Program-made: the position numbers and the translations under genes
The notes under the pieces: model-generated
Told to the model about the DNA's origin: nothing
The model's input: the letters and a program-made list of their open reading frames with translations, nothing else
Databases searched by the model: none
Source: Planctomycetota bacterium
Lineage (GTDB): Bacteria > Planctomycetota > Planctomycetia > Isosphaerales > Isosphaeraceae
Direction of reading: 5' to 3'
Assembly: GCA_021807585.1 (NCBI GenBank)
Contig: JAKBCQ010000197.1
Location: 1-6,017 of the forward strand
Length of the DNA stretch: 6,017 bases
In this document: piece after piece, positions 5,676 to 6,017 of the stretch
Numbering within the stretch: the stretch's first letter is position 1
Layout: each line of letters begins with the position of its first letter

Positions 5676-6017
5676 TTACAGGTTCGAGTGGCCGACGATC
5701 GCGGCCTCGGCTTCGTCGGGCTCGTCGGGCGCCGCATCGCTGAAGAGGCTGTCGCGTACGAGAGCGATCCGTCCCGTTCGAGCCAATTGGCGAATCCCGT
5801 AGGGTCGAACGAGTTCGATAAAGGCCTCGATCTTTTTTTCAGGGCCCGAGACTTCGATCATCATTTGTTCGGGACCGACGTCGACGATTCGACCGCGGAA
5901 ATCTTGAGCCAGGCCGCGGATTTCGCCGCGTCGGTCGGCGGGAGCGTCGACCTGGATCAGCATCAGGTCGCGCTCGACGAAGTCTTCGCGCGAGATGTCG
6001 ATCACCTTCACCACGGT
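5676..6017 (-). CDS. ilvN: Acetolactate synthase small (regulatory) subunit, 5' end outside the window
   Basis: The 113 visible C-terminal residues belong to the regulatory subunit that activates the catalytic subunit IlvB and confers valine feedback inhibition at the first common step of branched-chain amino acid synthesis. The visible part begins in the linker after the N-terminal ACT domain, at VKVIDIS. It continues through the C-terminal domain typical of the family: ERDLMLIQVDAP, a central region with RGRIVDVGPEQMMIEVSG, then FIELVRPYGIRQLARTGRIAL, and ends in a short acidic tail. Family members are usually about 160-180 residues, so roughly 50-65 residues and the true start lie beyond position 6017. 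The GTG at 6014 is internal, not a start. The stop TAA is at 5676-5678. ilvC follows in the same direction, as in many ilvBNC operons, so ilvB is expected just outside the window. Confidence 0.95.
   Translation of the reverse strand, partial: TVVKVIDISREDFVERDLMLIQVDAPADRRGEIRGLAQDFRGRIVDVGPEQMMIEVSGPEKKIEAFIELVRPYGIRQLARTGRIALVRDSLFSDAAPDEPDEAEAAIVGHSNL

Noticed and set aside
4529..5743. A 404-codon open frame on the plus strand opposite ilvC
   Set aside because: It is antisense to a clear ilvC with all catalytic residues. Long antisense frames are common opposite GC-rich genes, and the translation resembles no family.
1..6017. CRISPR array, insertion sequence, tRNA or phage-like module
   Set aside because: No regularly spaced repeats, transposase-like protein, cloverleaf sequence or phage protein was seen on either strand.

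Overview
The window is a roughly 55-60% GC bacterial chromosome segment holding ordinary metabolic and redox genes. I see no mobile element, CRISPR array, tRNA or rRNA. The style of several proteins (an Nramp-like carrier with GTGE in place of DPGN, a KARI with an RPGSANY loop, a Sec-exported cyclophilin) suggests a planctomycete-like Gram-negative organism. That is an impression from protein style, not a proven placement. The hexamer CGATCG is strikingly frequent in genes and spacers alike.

Layout on the plus strand: a short non-coding lead-in (1-262) contains a terminator-like hairpin. It is followed by a secreted cyclophilin-type peptidyl-prolyl isomerase (263-841), then a 163-bp spacer with a candidate promoter and a bulged hairpin, then a seven-iron ferredoxin (1020-1319). 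The ferredoxin unit is closed by a strong intrinsic terminator (1411-1442).

Middle: queC (7-cyano-7-deazaguanine synthase, minus strand, 1510-2238) and an Nramp-superfamily membrane transporter (plus strand, 2599-4032) diverge from a 360-bp control region. This region has a very AT-rich core, a 14-bp palindrome and, on the queC side, a long leader able to form alternative hairpins. The transporter lacks the residues that bind transition metals in classical Nramp proteins. It has a symmetric pair of glutamates at the corresponding places in TM1 and TM6.

Right end, minus strand: a branched-chain amino acid cluster read right to left. It contains ilvN (acetolactate synthase small subunit, cut by the window edge), ilvC (ketol-acid reductoisomerase) and, only 11 bp after ilvC, a small single-cluster [4Fe-4S] ferredoxin. 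IlvN regulates the first common step of valine/leucine/isoleucine synthesis and IlvC performs the second. The ferredoxin is probably co-transcribed, but its partner is unknown. The transporter and this ferredoxin converge on a 254-bp spacer with small hairpins and no supported gene.

No clearly new multi-gene system is visible. The items most worth a second look are the atypical Nramp-like transporter, the ilvC-ferredoxin pairing, the queC leader and divergent promoter architecture, and the CGATCG over-representation.
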